From Saccharopolyspora dendranthemae (GTDB taxonomy: Bacteria > Actinomycetota > Actinomycetes > Mycobacteriales > Pseudonocardiaceae), in the NCBI RefSeq assembly GCF_007829955.1, contig NZ_VIWX01000003.1, forward strand, positions 620,001-684,000: a DNA stretch of 64,000 nucleotides, given 5' to 3'. The notes beneath the pieces were generated by a model. The model saw only the letters and a program-made list of their open reading frames with translations, was not told the origin of the DNA and searched no databases. Positions 24,471-31,517 of the stretch are shown in pieces; within the stretch, counting starts at the first letter, position 1, and each line of letters opens with the position of its first letter. Position numbers and translations under genes: made by a program.

Positions 24471-25022
24471 TCAGGCGTGCAGAGCCGCCGCTGATTCGAC
24501 CAAGCCGAGGTCTTCGAGGCGCCCGAGCACGTCTTGGATCGTGCGTGGCGGCTTGGTGCAGGAATCCGCGATGCGTTGGACACCCGCGTAAACTGCCGCC
24601 CGGTCGAGGTGAATCTGATCGAGGATGAATGCATCTGGGTGCTTGGCCTCGACATCCCACACGGCAAGTGACTCGCGGGGAAAGTCGCGGAGGTTCGTGG
24701 TCACGATGACTTGGGCGCGGGCTTTGATCGCAGCAGCCAACACGTGCCGGTCCCCAGGGTCGGGAAGTGTGATGGATTCGATCAGCGGTTCGTGCCCTTG
24801 GACCAGGCAGTCGCGAATCGCTCGAATCATCAGCTCGCGAGTGCGGTCGAGCTTCGCAGGGTCGAGATCGGGCCGGTTCTCTTTGAGATTCCGGAAAGTC
24901 TCGTCGAGGATCTGATTCGTCCATTTGGCCTGCACGAGCCCGGCCTGCGCGACCCTGATGAGCAGGTCGCGCAGGACGCTCGGGTAGAGGACGTTGGCGT
25001 CGTAGATGACGGTGAAGGCCAT
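24471..25022 (-). CDS. PIN-domain toxin of a toxin-antitoxin pair
   Basis: PIN domains are metal-dependent ribonucleases. The 183-residue protein begins FTVIYDANVLYPSVLRDLLIR, which carries the first acidic residue. LDETFRNLKENRP and LPDPGDRHVLAAAIKARAQVIVTTNLRDFPRESL supply the other conserved acidic and TTNxxDF elements. The C-terminal 60 residues are a helical extension beyond the PIN core. The gene starts immediately after the stop of the HTH antitoxin, with no gap, on the same strand. Confidence 0.87.
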   Translation of the reverse strand: MAFTVIYDANVLYPSVLRDLLIRVAQAGLVQAKWTNQILDETFRNLKENRPDLDPAKLDRTRELMIRAIRDCLVQGHEPLIESITLPDPGDRHVLAAAIKARAQVIVTTNLRDFPRESLAVWDVEAKHPDAFILDQIHLDRAAVYAGVQRIADSCTKPPRTIQDVLGRLEDLGLVESAAALHA

Positions 25023-25469
25023 CTAGAGGTCCATGTCTTGGGTGAGCCGGGTGAGTTCTTCGGCGGCTTCGCGACGGCGGTGGTCGTCGTTGCGCAGGTA
25101 CTCCAGCACGGATTCGATCTTGACCCTGCGGTGCGTGCCGACCATGCGGTATTCGATCTCGCCCGCTTCGAGCAGGCCGATCAGGTACGGCCGCGAGACG
25201 TTGAGCAAGTTGGCGGCCTGTTGCGTCGTCAGGTCCGCACCTGCTGGGACGACCGATACTCCCTTGCCGGCTGCCATGTGCGCCAAGATGCGAGCGAAGA
25301 GTTCGACCGCGCCCCGCGGTACGACGAGTTGATCACCATCCTCGTCCGCCAGACGCACGCCGCTCTCGTGGTGCCTGTCGAGGTAGTCCCGGATGTGCGG
25401 AAGTGCTTTGACCGCGGTGGCCGAGTCGGTCTTGCTCGGTTGGATCGAGTCGAGGGCGAGGTGAGCCAT
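25023..25469 (-). CDS. HTH (excisionase-type) antitoxin
   Basis: The 148-residue protein is the likely antitoxin and repressor of the PIN toxin. Its DNA-binding core is LTTQQAANLLNVSRPYLIGLLEAGEIEYRMVGTHRRVKIESVLEYL, an excisionase/MerR-type helix-turn-helix. A charged C-terminal helix (RRREAAEELTRLTQDMDL) could bind the toxin. The ATG follows GGGAGG. Upstream lies a promoter flanked by TATTCGC repeats. The pair is an accessory module between hemB and hemL. Confidence 0.85.
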   Translation of the reverse strand: MAHLALDSIQPSKTDSATAVKALPHIRDYLDRHHESGVRLADEDGDQLVVPRGAVELFARILAHMAAGKGVSVVPAGADLTTQQAANLLNVSRPYLIGLLEAGEIEYRMVGTHRRVKIESVLEYLRNDDHRRREAAEELTRLTQDMDL

Positions 25470-25491
25470 GACGACCTCCCGTTCGGGCTGC

Positions 25492-25527
25492 TATTCGCAG
25501 TATCCGAAACAAACGAAATATTCGCAA
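25492..25527 (-). promoter_or_regulatory. Promoter and repeated operator of the toxin-antitoxin pair
   Basis: On the minus strand, TTGCGA (25522-25527) and GATACT (25499-25504) make a -35/-10 pair with a 17-base spacer. The heptamer TATTCGC (plus-strand reading) occurs twice, at 25492-25498 and 25519-25525, flanking the promoter core 27 bases apart. This fits two binding sites of the HTH antitoxin. The stretch is markedly AT-rich for the window. Confidence 0.65.
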
Positions 25528-25590
25528 CGCGCGCGCGTCGTCTGCGGGGGACTTGACCCGAACCGGTGGACAGGGGTATCGGGTGGTTTC

Positions 25591-25596
25591 TAGGGT
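25591..25596 (+). promoter_or_regulatory. Probable -10 box of the 25.6-kb membrane gene
   Basis: TAGGGT is followed by six bases and GTG at 25603, a leaderless arrangement. Confidence 0.5.
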
Positions 25597-25602
25597 TCGT
25601 GC

Positions 25603-26265
25603 GTGAACTTCCCGCAGAATCCTTGGCAGCAGGGTGGATACCCGCAGTCGGGGACTCCCTCCGGCGGTTTTCCGCAGCAGCCGCAGCAGCAGCCCGGCGG
25701 ATACCAGCCCTACTCGCAGAACCCGTTCAGCGCGCCGCCGGTGCCGATGCACGAGATGGCGGTGCCGCAGCGGCCCGCGCAGGTGGAGACCGCGTTCTGG
25801 ATCGCCGTGGTGCTCCCGCTCCTGGTGACGGTGCTCAACGTGGTCAGCTACCTCGTGCTGCAGGGCCACGTGCGCGAGTCGATCGGCGGAGGCACGGACG
25901 ACGTCGAGCGGGAAGTCGCCTCCGCGGTCAACGGCGTGATGCTGGTCTTCTTCATCATCCTGACGATCTTCTACCTGATCCTGACCGGCCTGTGGATCAC
26001 CTTCGGCTTCAAGCTGCGGGCAGGGCGCAACTGGGCGCGGATCACCCTGACGATCCTCGCCGGGTTCTGGGCGATGTCGAGCCTCGGCACCATCGGATCG
26101 GGCGGCATGGCGGGTCTCAGCGACACCGAGGCGCTTCCCGGTTCCTACTACGCGCTGAGCTACGCGCAGGGCGGGCTCGGGATCATCGGCACGGTCGCGT
26201 TCGTCGCGCTGGTCTTCCTGCCCAAGTCCAACGCCTTCTTCGACGCGGCGAGTCGTCGGTACTGA
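25603..26265 (+). CDS. Paralogous membrane protein with Gln/Pro-rich head
   Basis: The 220-residue protein starts with a Gln/Pro/Gly-rich head (NPWQQGGYPQ, QQPQQQPGGYQPYSQNPF) of about 60 residues. Hydrophobic segments follow at about 65-88, 108-140, 145-165 and 185-208. It shares the motif AGRNWARITLTILAGFWAM with the two membrane proteins at 23.3 and 23.9 kb. It is the first gene of a three-gene operon: its stop overlaps the next ATG by one base. Function unknown. Confidence 0.82.
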   Translation: MNFPQNPWQQGGYPQSGTPSGGFPQQPQQQPGGYQPYSQNPFSAPPVPMHEMAVPQRPAQVETAFWIAVVLPLLVTVLNVVSYLVLQGHVRESIGGGTDDVEREVASAVNGVMLVFFIILTIFYLILTGLWITFGFKLRAGRNWARITLTILAGFWAMSSLGTIGSGGMAGLSDTEALPGSYYALSYAQGGLGIIGTVAFVALVFLPKSNAFFDAASRRY

Positions 26266-26624
26266 TGCCGCCGCCGAAACCGCTGCGCATCGCGGTCGTC
26301 CTGTGGTGGACCGTCGCCCTGCTGCTCCTGCTGGAGACCGCACTGACCTGGTTCGATCCCACCGTCGACGGACGGTTGATGCTGGTCAACACCGTTGTCG
26401 GGACCGTCATGGCCGCCATCTACCTCGCCTTGGGCGCGCTGGTCTTCCGCCGCGTGGCGTGGGCCCGGCTCGTGCTCACGGTGTTCGCCGCCGTGCACCT
26501 GGTGCTGATGATCGTTTCGGGTGCGGGCTTCGGGATTCCGGTCCTGCTGCTTGTGCTGGGCGCGGCTGGAACCGTATTGATGTGGGCGCAGCAGAGCTCC
26601 GACTTCCTGACAGGTGAGCGATGA
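26265..26624 (+). CDS. Small membrane protein
   Basis: The 119-residue protein has four predicted membrane segments (IAVVLWWTVALLLLLETAL, VNTVVGTVMAAIYLALGAL, WARLVLTVFAAVHLVLMIV, FGIPVLLLVLGAAGTVLMW) with short loops. VAWARLVLTVFAAV echoes the WAR(V/I)TLT motif of its neighbours, so it may be a shortened paralog. The ATG overlaps the upstream stop (TGATG). Function unknown. Confidence 0.8.
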   Translation: MPPPKPLRIAVVLWWTVALLLLLETALTWFDPTVDGRLMLVNTVVGTVMAAIYLALGALVFRRVAWARLVLTVFAAVHLVLMIVSGAGFGIPVLLLVLGAAGTVLMWAQQSSDFLTGER

Positions 26625-27070
26625 GCGATCCGGTGTTGTACTCCGAACGCGGCAGCAGCTGGTGGCCCGTGCTGTGGGGCCCGGCGTTCGCGGTCCTGGG
26701 GATCCTGGCCGAGCAGGTGACGCTCGGCCCGGAGCACGTCGCGATGTGGATCCTGGTCGGCCTCGGGCTCGCCATCGCCGCCGCCGTCTGGGCCTACGGC
26801 AGGCGGCGGCTGCTCGCGGTCAGCCTCACCCCGTCCGAACTGGTGCTCGGCAGGGAGACGATCGAGGTCAAGCGCATCGCGCAGGTCAGCGACGTGGGCG
26901 CGCCCGTCGGCGCCAGGGTGCTGGGCGGCAGCTGGACCGTGCCGAAGGGCGCAGGCGAGATCCCGCTGCGGCTGGACGACGACACCGTCGTGCTGGCCTG
27001 GGCCAAGGACTCCGAGACGCTGTCCGCGGAACTGGTGAAGCTCGTCGACAAGCGGGCTTCCGAGCTCTGA
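26621..27070 (+). CDS. DUF3093-like membrane-anchored protein
   Basis: The 149-residue protein has two N-terminal membrane segments (about residues 15-30 and 40-60). A soluble beta-rich domain follows (LLAVSLTPSELVLGRETIEVKRIAQVSDVGAP, GGSWTVPKGAGEIPLRLDDDTVVLAWAKD). The pattern resembles the actinobacterial DUF3093 group, an assignment from memory. The ATG overlaps the upstream stop. The end of the gene is part of a 17-bp minisatellite: the last codons and the stop are repeated downstream. Confidence 0.75.
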   Translation: MSDPVLYSERGSSWWPVLWGPAFAVLGILAEQVTLGPEHVAMWILVGLGLAIAAAVWAYGRRRLLAVSLTPSELVLGRETIEVKRIAQVSDVGAPVGARVLGGSWTVPKGAGEIPLRLDDDTVVLAWAKDSETLSAELVKLVDKRASEL

Positions 27071-27123
27071 ACAGCTCCGAGCTCTGAACAGCTCCGAGCT
27101 CTGAACAGCTCCGAAGTCTGAAC
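27059..27123. repeat. 17-bp tandem repeat (minisatellite)
   Basis: The unit AGCTCCGAGCTCTGAAC occurs at 27073-27089 and 27090-27106, with a variant (one base changed plus a shift inside CGAAGTC) at 27107-27123. A partial first unit at 27059-27072 contains the last codons and stop of the upstream gene. It looks like slippage duplication of a gene end; each unit carries a TGA. Confidence 0.9.
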
Positions 27124-27131
27124 AGCAAAGT

Positions 27132-27170
27132 GCCCCGGGTGGCATGCCTGAGCAGAGGCGGACCCGGGGC
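27132..27170 (+). terminator. Possible terminator hairpin after the minisatellite
   Basis: GCCCCGGGT (27132-27140) pairs perfectly with ACCCGGGGC (27162-27170) across a 21-base loop. It would end the three-gene membrane operon before the Abi-like gene. Confidence 0.5.
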
Positions 27171-27221
27171 CTACGCCGTCCACTCTAGCAGGAGATCCAC
27201 AGCGGTCGAAAGGAAATCCCC

Positions 27222-27857
27222 TTGACCAGGGACAACGCCGAACTCCCCGCGTGGGTTCGGGAACTGCTGTCGGAATCCCGCTTCGACCGGTACCTCAAGA
27301 AGGCCGGTGGTGAGGTCGACGTCGCGGTCCGGCTCTACGACTGGAACCTGCAGGCTTCGGCGGCCTTCTACGGCCCGCTGCACTGGCTCGAGGTCGCGCT
27401 GCGCAACGCCCTGCACCACCGGCTGCGGGAGCGCTTCGGCAGGGAGGACTGGTGGAAGGCCGCGCAGCTGGCCGACAACGCCAAGTTCAAGATCGGCCGC
27501 GCTCGCCGCAAGATCGAACGCCGCCAGGACCACACCCCCGACGACGTGGTGGCCGAGCTGACCTTCGGGTTCTGGGTCTCGCTGCTCAGCCGCACCCACG
27601 ACCGGCAGATCTGGGTGCCCGCAGCGCATCGCGCCTTCCCCCACTACAGCGGACCGCGCAGCGCGCTGCACGAGGACTTCATGGGCATCCTCGACTTCCG
27701 CAACCGGGTCATGCACCACGAGCCGATCTTCTACCTCGACCTGCCCGAGTACCACGAGCGCATCTACCGCCTGCTCGGCTACCTCTCGCAGGACGCGGCC
27801 CGGCACGCCGAGCGGACCGACGAGATCAGCGCGGCCCTCGACGCCCGCGACGTGTGA
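27222..27857 (+). CDS. Abi-like HEPN-domain protein (putative phage defence)
   Basis: The 211-residue protein resembles actinobacterial Abi-like proteins (from memory of the family). Conserved pieces are AVRLYDWNLQASAAFYGPLHWLEVALRNALHHRL and VAELTFGFWVSLLSR near residue 110. FRNRVMHHEPIF near residue 165 contains the R-X4-H pattern of HEPN ribonucleases. HEPN proteins of this kind act in abortive infection or as toxins. TTG start with AAGGAAA upstream. No antitoxin partner lies beside it, although the PIN/HTH pair is 2 kb away. A defence role is inference. Confidence 0.75.
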   Translation: MTRDNAELPAWVRELLSESRFDRYLKKAGGEVDVAVRLYDWNLQASAAFYGPLHWLEVALRNALHHRLRERFGREDWWKAAQLADNAKFKIGRARRKIERRQDHTPDDVVAELTFGFWVSLLSRTHDRQIWVPAAHRAFPHYSGPRSALHEDFMGILDFRNRVMHHEPIFYLDLPEYHERIYRLLGYLSQDAARHAERTDEISAALDARDV

Positions 27858-27870
27858 GACGCTTTCCGCC

Positions 27871-28212
27871 GTGACAACTGCCGAACCGTGGCCCGCCAGC
27901 GGCCCGAAGCTCGACGGCGACGCGGAACCGGAGCGCTCCGGCGGCCGGCTGAACCAGCCGTGGCGCGCGGCCGTGGCCGGACTCGAACTGGTCGCCGCCG
28001 TCGCGCTGGCCCTGCTCGCGTGGTGGGCCTGGGACCAGGGCACGGTGACCATCTACCTGCCCGGACCGGGCGGCGCCGCGGACGTGGTCACCCGCACCCT
28101 CGGCAACTGGCTGTCCGGTGCCGTCGTCGCCGCCACGTTCGCCGGACTGCTGCTCATCGACGTCCTCCGCCAGGCCGCCCTCGCCATCCGAGCGGGTGGT
28201 GACCGAGCGTGA
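27871..28212 (+). CDS. Small two-segment membrane protein
   Basis: The 113-residue protein has two hydrophobic segments (LELVAAVALALLAWWAW and LSGAVVAATFAGLLLIDVL) flanking a loop with YLPGPGGAADVVTRTLGNW. GTG start 14 bases after the Abi-like gene, so the two may share a transcript. It could also be the counterpart of the small membrane gene near hemB in mycobacteria. Function unknown. Confidence 0.75.
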   Translation: MTTAEPWPASGPKLDGDAEPERSGGRLNQPWRAAVAGLELVAAVALALLAWWAWDQGTVTIYLPGPGGAADVVTRTLGNWLSGAVVAATFAGLLLIDVLRQAALAIRAGGDRA

Positions 28213-28425
28213 AGCCGGGCCGGGACCACTTCCCCGAACGGCAGGGCGCGGGCAGGACCTGACCCGCCGCGGACGACCGGCGCCACCGCGTGCGCGCTGC
28301 GAACCCGTGCAGCGCTCCCGCGGGCGAAGGATTCGCCGAACGGATGAAGCGGCGGCACCCGCGTCGAGGGCGACCCCGGGTCGGGGTGCGCCCGGCCACA
28401 CCGCCAGGAGTGTCAAACTGGTGAC

Positions 28426-29775
28426 GTGACAGCTTCTGCGAACTCCGCTTCGACCCGGCACGACGATCCGGCTCCGCAGTCGCGGCAGCTGTTCGATCGC
28501 GCGCAGGCGGTGACGCCCGGCGGCGTCAACTCCCCGGTCCGCGCCTTCCAGTCCGTCGGCGGCACGCCGCGGTTCATGGTGCGCGGCGAAGGACCCCACA
28601 TTTGGGACGCCGACGACAACCGGTACGTGGACCTGGTGTCGTCGTGGGGCCCGATGATCAACGGGCACGCGCACCCCGACGTCGTCGCCGCGGTGCGGGA
28701 CACCGCCGTGCACGGCACGTCCTTCGGCACGCCCGGCGTCGGTGAGATCGACCTGGCGCAGGAGATCATCGACCGCGTCGAACCCGTCGAGCAGGTTCGC
28801 CTCGTCAACTCCGGCACCGAAGCGACCATGACCGCCGTGCGGCTCGCCCGCGCCTTCACCGGCAAGCAGAAGATCGTCAAGTTCGAGGGCTGCTACCACG
28901 GTCACGTCGACGCGCTGCTGGCCGGCGCCGGATCGGGCGTCGCGACCCTCGGTCTGCCGACCTCGCCGGGCGTCACCGGCGCCCAGGCCGCCGACACCAT
29001 CGTGCTGCCCTACAACGACCTCGACGCCGTGCGGCAGGTCTTCGCCGAACTCGGCGACGAGATCGCCTGCGTCATCACCGAGGCCGCCGCGGGCAACATG
29101 GGCACCGTCGCCCCCGTCCCCGGCTTCAACGCCGGGCTCAAGGAGCTCACCGCCGCCCACGGCGCGCTGCTGATCATGGACGAGGTCATGACCGGCTTCC
29201 GCGTCTCCGCAGCGGGCTGGTTCGGCATCGACGGCGTCGCCGGCGACCTCTACACCTTCGGCAAGGTCATGTCCGGCGGGCTTCCCGCCGCCGCCTTCGG
29301 CGGACGCGCCGACGTGATGTCCCGCCTCGCACCGACCGGACCCGTCTACCAGGCGGGCACCCTGGCCGGGAACCCGATCGCCGTCGCCGCCGGCCTCGCC
29401 AACCTCCGCGCCGCCGACGCCTCCATCTACGCGACGCTCGACCGCAACGCCGACCGGCTGCGCGAGCTCATCGGCTCCGCGCTCAACGCCGAAGGCGTCG
29501 TCCACCAGATCGCATCCGCGGGCAACATGCTCAGCATCTTCTTCAGCGAGACGCCGGTGCACGACTACGAGCAGGCCCGCGCCCAGCAGACCTGGCGCTT
29601 CCCGGCGTTCTTCCACGAACTGCTCGCCCGCGGCATCTACCCGCCGCCCAGCGCCTTCGAGAGCTGGTTCGTCAACGCCGCCATGGACGACGCGGCGTTC
29701 GAGCAGATCGCCGACGCCCTGCCGCACGCCGCGCGCGCCGCCGCTGCGGCGACCGCTCCGGAGGCGGCGAAATGA
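28426..29775 (+). CDS. hemL: Glutamate-1-semialdehyde 2,1-aminomutase
   Basis: This PLP enzyme converts glutamate-1-semialdehyde into 5-aminolevulinate, the step after HemA. The 449-residue protein has AVTPGGVNSPVRAF at the N-terminus and the substrate-pocket NSGTEATMTAVRLARAFT. The PLP-binding Lys280 is in YTFGKVMSGGLPAAAFGGRADVM. The C-terminus is Ala-rich. Its stop overlaps the next start (ATGA), opening a hemL-phosphatase-thioredoxin operon as in mycobacteria. Confidence 0.97.
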   Translation: MTASANSASTRHDDPAPQSRQLFDRAQAVTPGGVNSPVRAFQSVGGTPRFMVRGEGPHIWDADDNRYVDLVSSWGPMINGHAHPDVVAAVRDTAVHGTSFGTPGVGEIDLAQEIIDRVEPVEQVRLVNSGTEATMTAVRLARAFTGKQKIVKFEGCYHGHVDALLAGAGSGVATLGLPTSPGVTGAQAADTIVLPYNDLDAVRQVFAELGDEIACVITEAAAGNMGTVAPVPGFNAGLKELTAAHGALLIMDEVMTGFRVSAAGWFGIDGVAGDLYTFGKVMSGGLPAAAFGGRADVMSRLAPTGPVYQAGTLAGNPIAVAAGLANLRAADASIYATLDRNADRLRELIGSALNAEGVVHQIASAGNMLSIFFSETPVHDYEQARAQQTWRFPAFFHELLARGIYPPPSAFESWFVNAAMDDAAFEQIADALPHAARAAAAATAPEAAK

Positions 29776-30416
29776 GCGAACCGCAAGGAGAGAAGACCCT
29801 CGTGCACTTCCTCCGCCACGGCGAGGTGCACAACCCGGAAGGCGTCCTCTACGGACGTCTCCCCGGCTACCGGCTGTCCGACAACGGCGAGCGGCAGGCC
29901 AAGCTCGTCGCCGAATTCCTCTCCGGGCACGACATCGCCCGCGTGATCGCCTCGCCCCTGCAACGCGCGCAGGAGACCGCCCGCCCGCTGGGCGCGATGT
30001 TCCAAGCCGACGTGGCCACCGACGAGCGCCTCATCGAAGCCGACAACCGCTTCGAAGGGCTGAAGGTCTCCGTCGGTGACGGCGCGCTGCGCTCCCCCCG
30101 GCACTGGCCGAAGCTGTGGAACCCGTTCGAACCCTCCTGGGGCGAGCCCTACCTGGAGATCGCGCACCGGATGCTCGGCGCCGCGCACCGCGCGCGTGCC
30201 GCCGTCGCCGGACGAGAAGCGGTGTGCGTCTCGCACCAGCTGCCGATCTGGACGCTTCGGCGCTACGTCGAAGGCAAACCCATGTGGCACGACCCCAGGC
30301 GCAGGCAGTGCTCGCTGGCGTCCCTGACGACGCTGGTGTTCCGCGGCGAACAACTGGTGCGGGTGGCCTACGTCGAACCCGCAGGTGGCACCGATCCGAG
30401 AGTGACGGGCGCATGA
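29772..30416 (+). CDS. Histidine phosphatase family protein
   Basis: The 214-residue protein has the phosphohistidine motif LVHFLRHGEVHNPEGVLYGRLPGYRLSDNG at the N-terminus, and the second catalytic histidine in AVCVSHQLPIWTLRRYV. It is a phosphoglycerate-mutase-like phosphatase with unknown substrate. It lies between hemL and the thioredoxin-like lipoprotein gene with overlapping stops and starts on both sides, matching the Rv0524-Rv0526 order in mycobacteria. A link to heme or cytochrome c maturation is suggested only by position. Confidence 0.9.
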   Translation: MSEPQGEKTLVHFLRHGEVHNPEGVLYGRLPGYRLSDNGERQAKLVAEFLSGHDIARVIASPLQRAQETARPLGAMFQADVATDERLIEADNRFEGLKVSVGDGALRSPRHWPKLWNPFEPSWGEPYLEIAHRMLGAAHRARAAVAGREAVCVSHQLPIWTLRRYVEGKPMWHDPRRRQCSLASLTTLVFRGEQLVRVAYVEPAGGTDPRVTGA

Positions 30417-31000
30417 GGAAGCTTCTGGTACGGCTCGGCCTGATCACGGCCGTGCTGGCGATGGTCGGTGGCTGCGCCACCCAAGGCGACGACCCCCAGG
30501 CCGGCGGCGAGTTCACCTTCGTCTCGCCCGGCGGCCAAACCCGCATCTTCTACCCGGCCGCCGAGCGCGGCCGGATCAGCAAGCTCTCCGGGGACGACCT
30601 GCTCACCCCCGGCAAGCAGCTGGGAATCCAGGACTTCCCCGGCCAGGTCGTGGTGCTCAACATCTGGGGCTCCTGGTGCGGACCCTGCCGCTCCGAAGCC
30701 GACGACCTGCAAGCCGTGCAGGACAAGCTCGGCCCGCAAGGCGTGCAGGTGCTCGGCATCGACGTGCGCGACACCCAGAGCGCGGCAGCCGACTTCCACC
30801 GCGATCGCGGACTCACCTACCCGTCGATCTTCGACCCGGCCGGGCGGACACTGCTGTCGCTCCGGCAGTTCCCGCGCAGCACAGTGCCGGCCACCATCGT
30901 GCTCGACCGGCAGCACCGGGTGGCGGCCGTGTTTTTGACCGAGATGCTCGAGAGTGAGCTGCTTCCAGAGGTGCAGAAGATCGCTTCTGAGCCGGCTTGA
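30413..31000 (+). CDS. resA: TlpA/ResA-like thiol-disulfide lipoprotein
   Basis: The 195-residue lipoprotein has a signal sequence ending in the lipobox MVGGCAT (lipidated cysteine about residue 21). A TlpA/ResA thioredoxin domain follows with active site WGSWCGPCRSEADDL and cis-Pro loop STVPATIVLD. Outside the membrane such proteins reduce apocytochrome c so heme can be attached, or handle other thiols. The ATG overlaps the phosphatase stop. The CcdA, ResB and CcsA genes of the same pathway follow, after a repeat-bearing gap. Confidence 0.93.
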   Translation: MRKLLVRLGLITAVLAMVGGCATQGDDPQAGGEFTFVSPGGQTRIFYPAAERGRISKLSGDDLLTPGKQLGIQDFPGQVVVLNIWGSWCGPCRSEADDLQAVQDKLGPQGVQVLGIDVRDTQSAAADFHRDRGLTYPSIFDPAGRTLLSLRQFPRSTVPATIVLDRQHRVAAVFLTEMLESELLPEVQKIASEPA

Positions 31001-31091
31001 TCCGTGTTCGGGTCTAGCGGTGGTGTCGTGTGGAGTGACTGCGCCGGGTTCTGGTTCGGGTCGGTTCTACTGACACTGCTCTGTGGTCTTG

Positions 31092-31269
31092 TTGCTTCGC
31101 GGTGCCGGAAGCGGAACCTGAGCGGCTCTCTGGCTCCGGGATCCGAGACTTGAGTATGAACGGATACGCGGCGCTACGGCTGTCCTCACCAGAGAGCCGC
31201 TCAGAACCCGCGGCGGTGCCGGTTGCTTGCTGGGGGGTATTGAGAAAGCACCTTCGGTGCTTGCCTGAC
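31092..31269 (-). repeat. Dispersed structured repeat, copy C (178 bp, minus orientation)
   Basis: On the minus strand it runs from GTCAGGCAA (31261-31269) to GCACCGCGAAGCAA (31092 side). The 16-base arms CTGAGCGGCTCTCTGG (31118-31133) and its complement (31189-31204) pair perfectly. Copy A keeps pairing with a different sequence at the same positions. The terminal hairpin AAGCACC/GGTGCTT (31246-31262) has the common 3-base loop. Confidence 0.82.
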
Positions 31270-31272
31270 GTG

Positions 31273-31322
31273 GGTTGCTTGCTGGGGTAGGGCGAAAGCA
31301 CCTTCGGCGCTTCTGACGTGGG
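31273..31322 (-). repeat. Tandem extra copy of the left end of repeat C
   Basis: About 50 bases (GGTTGCTTGCTGGGG through the hairpin to CTGACGTGGG) repeat the segment 31221-31274 with a few changes. It includes a second terminal hairpin at 31296-31312. Confidence 0.75.
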
Positions 31323-31505
31323 TTGGGCTTCTTCTCCTTCCTCTCTTTTCCCTGTGACTTGTGCCTCTTGTTCTTGGGCTTTGGTCCTGTTGTTGTGGGG
31401 ACCTTGGTCCTCCGGGGGTGTGGTTCGTGCCTGGGCATCGCTTTCACCTGGGCGTTTGTGGGGTCGTTCACCTAGCCCGGTGCGTGAGGGCGACGTCGGC
31501 TTTCC

Positions 31506-31511
31506 TACCCT
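31506..31511 (+). promoter_or_regulatory. Probable -10 box of ccdA
   Basis: TACCCT is followed by six bases and GTG at 31518, a leaderless start for the ccdA-resB-ccsA operon. Confidence 0.55.
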
Positions 31512-31517
31512 CGAAGC

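Larger units (their letters stand above)
31001..31517. other. Repeat-bearing gap between resA-like and ccdA genes
   Basis: The 517-base gap holds dispersed repeat copy C (31092-31269, minus orientation), a tandem duplication of its left end (to 31322) and then a pyrimidine-rich, relatively AT-rich stretch (about 31323-31410). The ccdA promoter is at 31506. Mycobacterial and related genomes usually keep resA and ccdA adjacent, so this looks like an insertion. I see no gene. Confidence 0.65.

Noticed and set aside
27826..29727. A 633-codon minus-strand frame opposite hemL
   Set aside because: hemL is strongly supported; the antisense frame is a GC-skew artefact.
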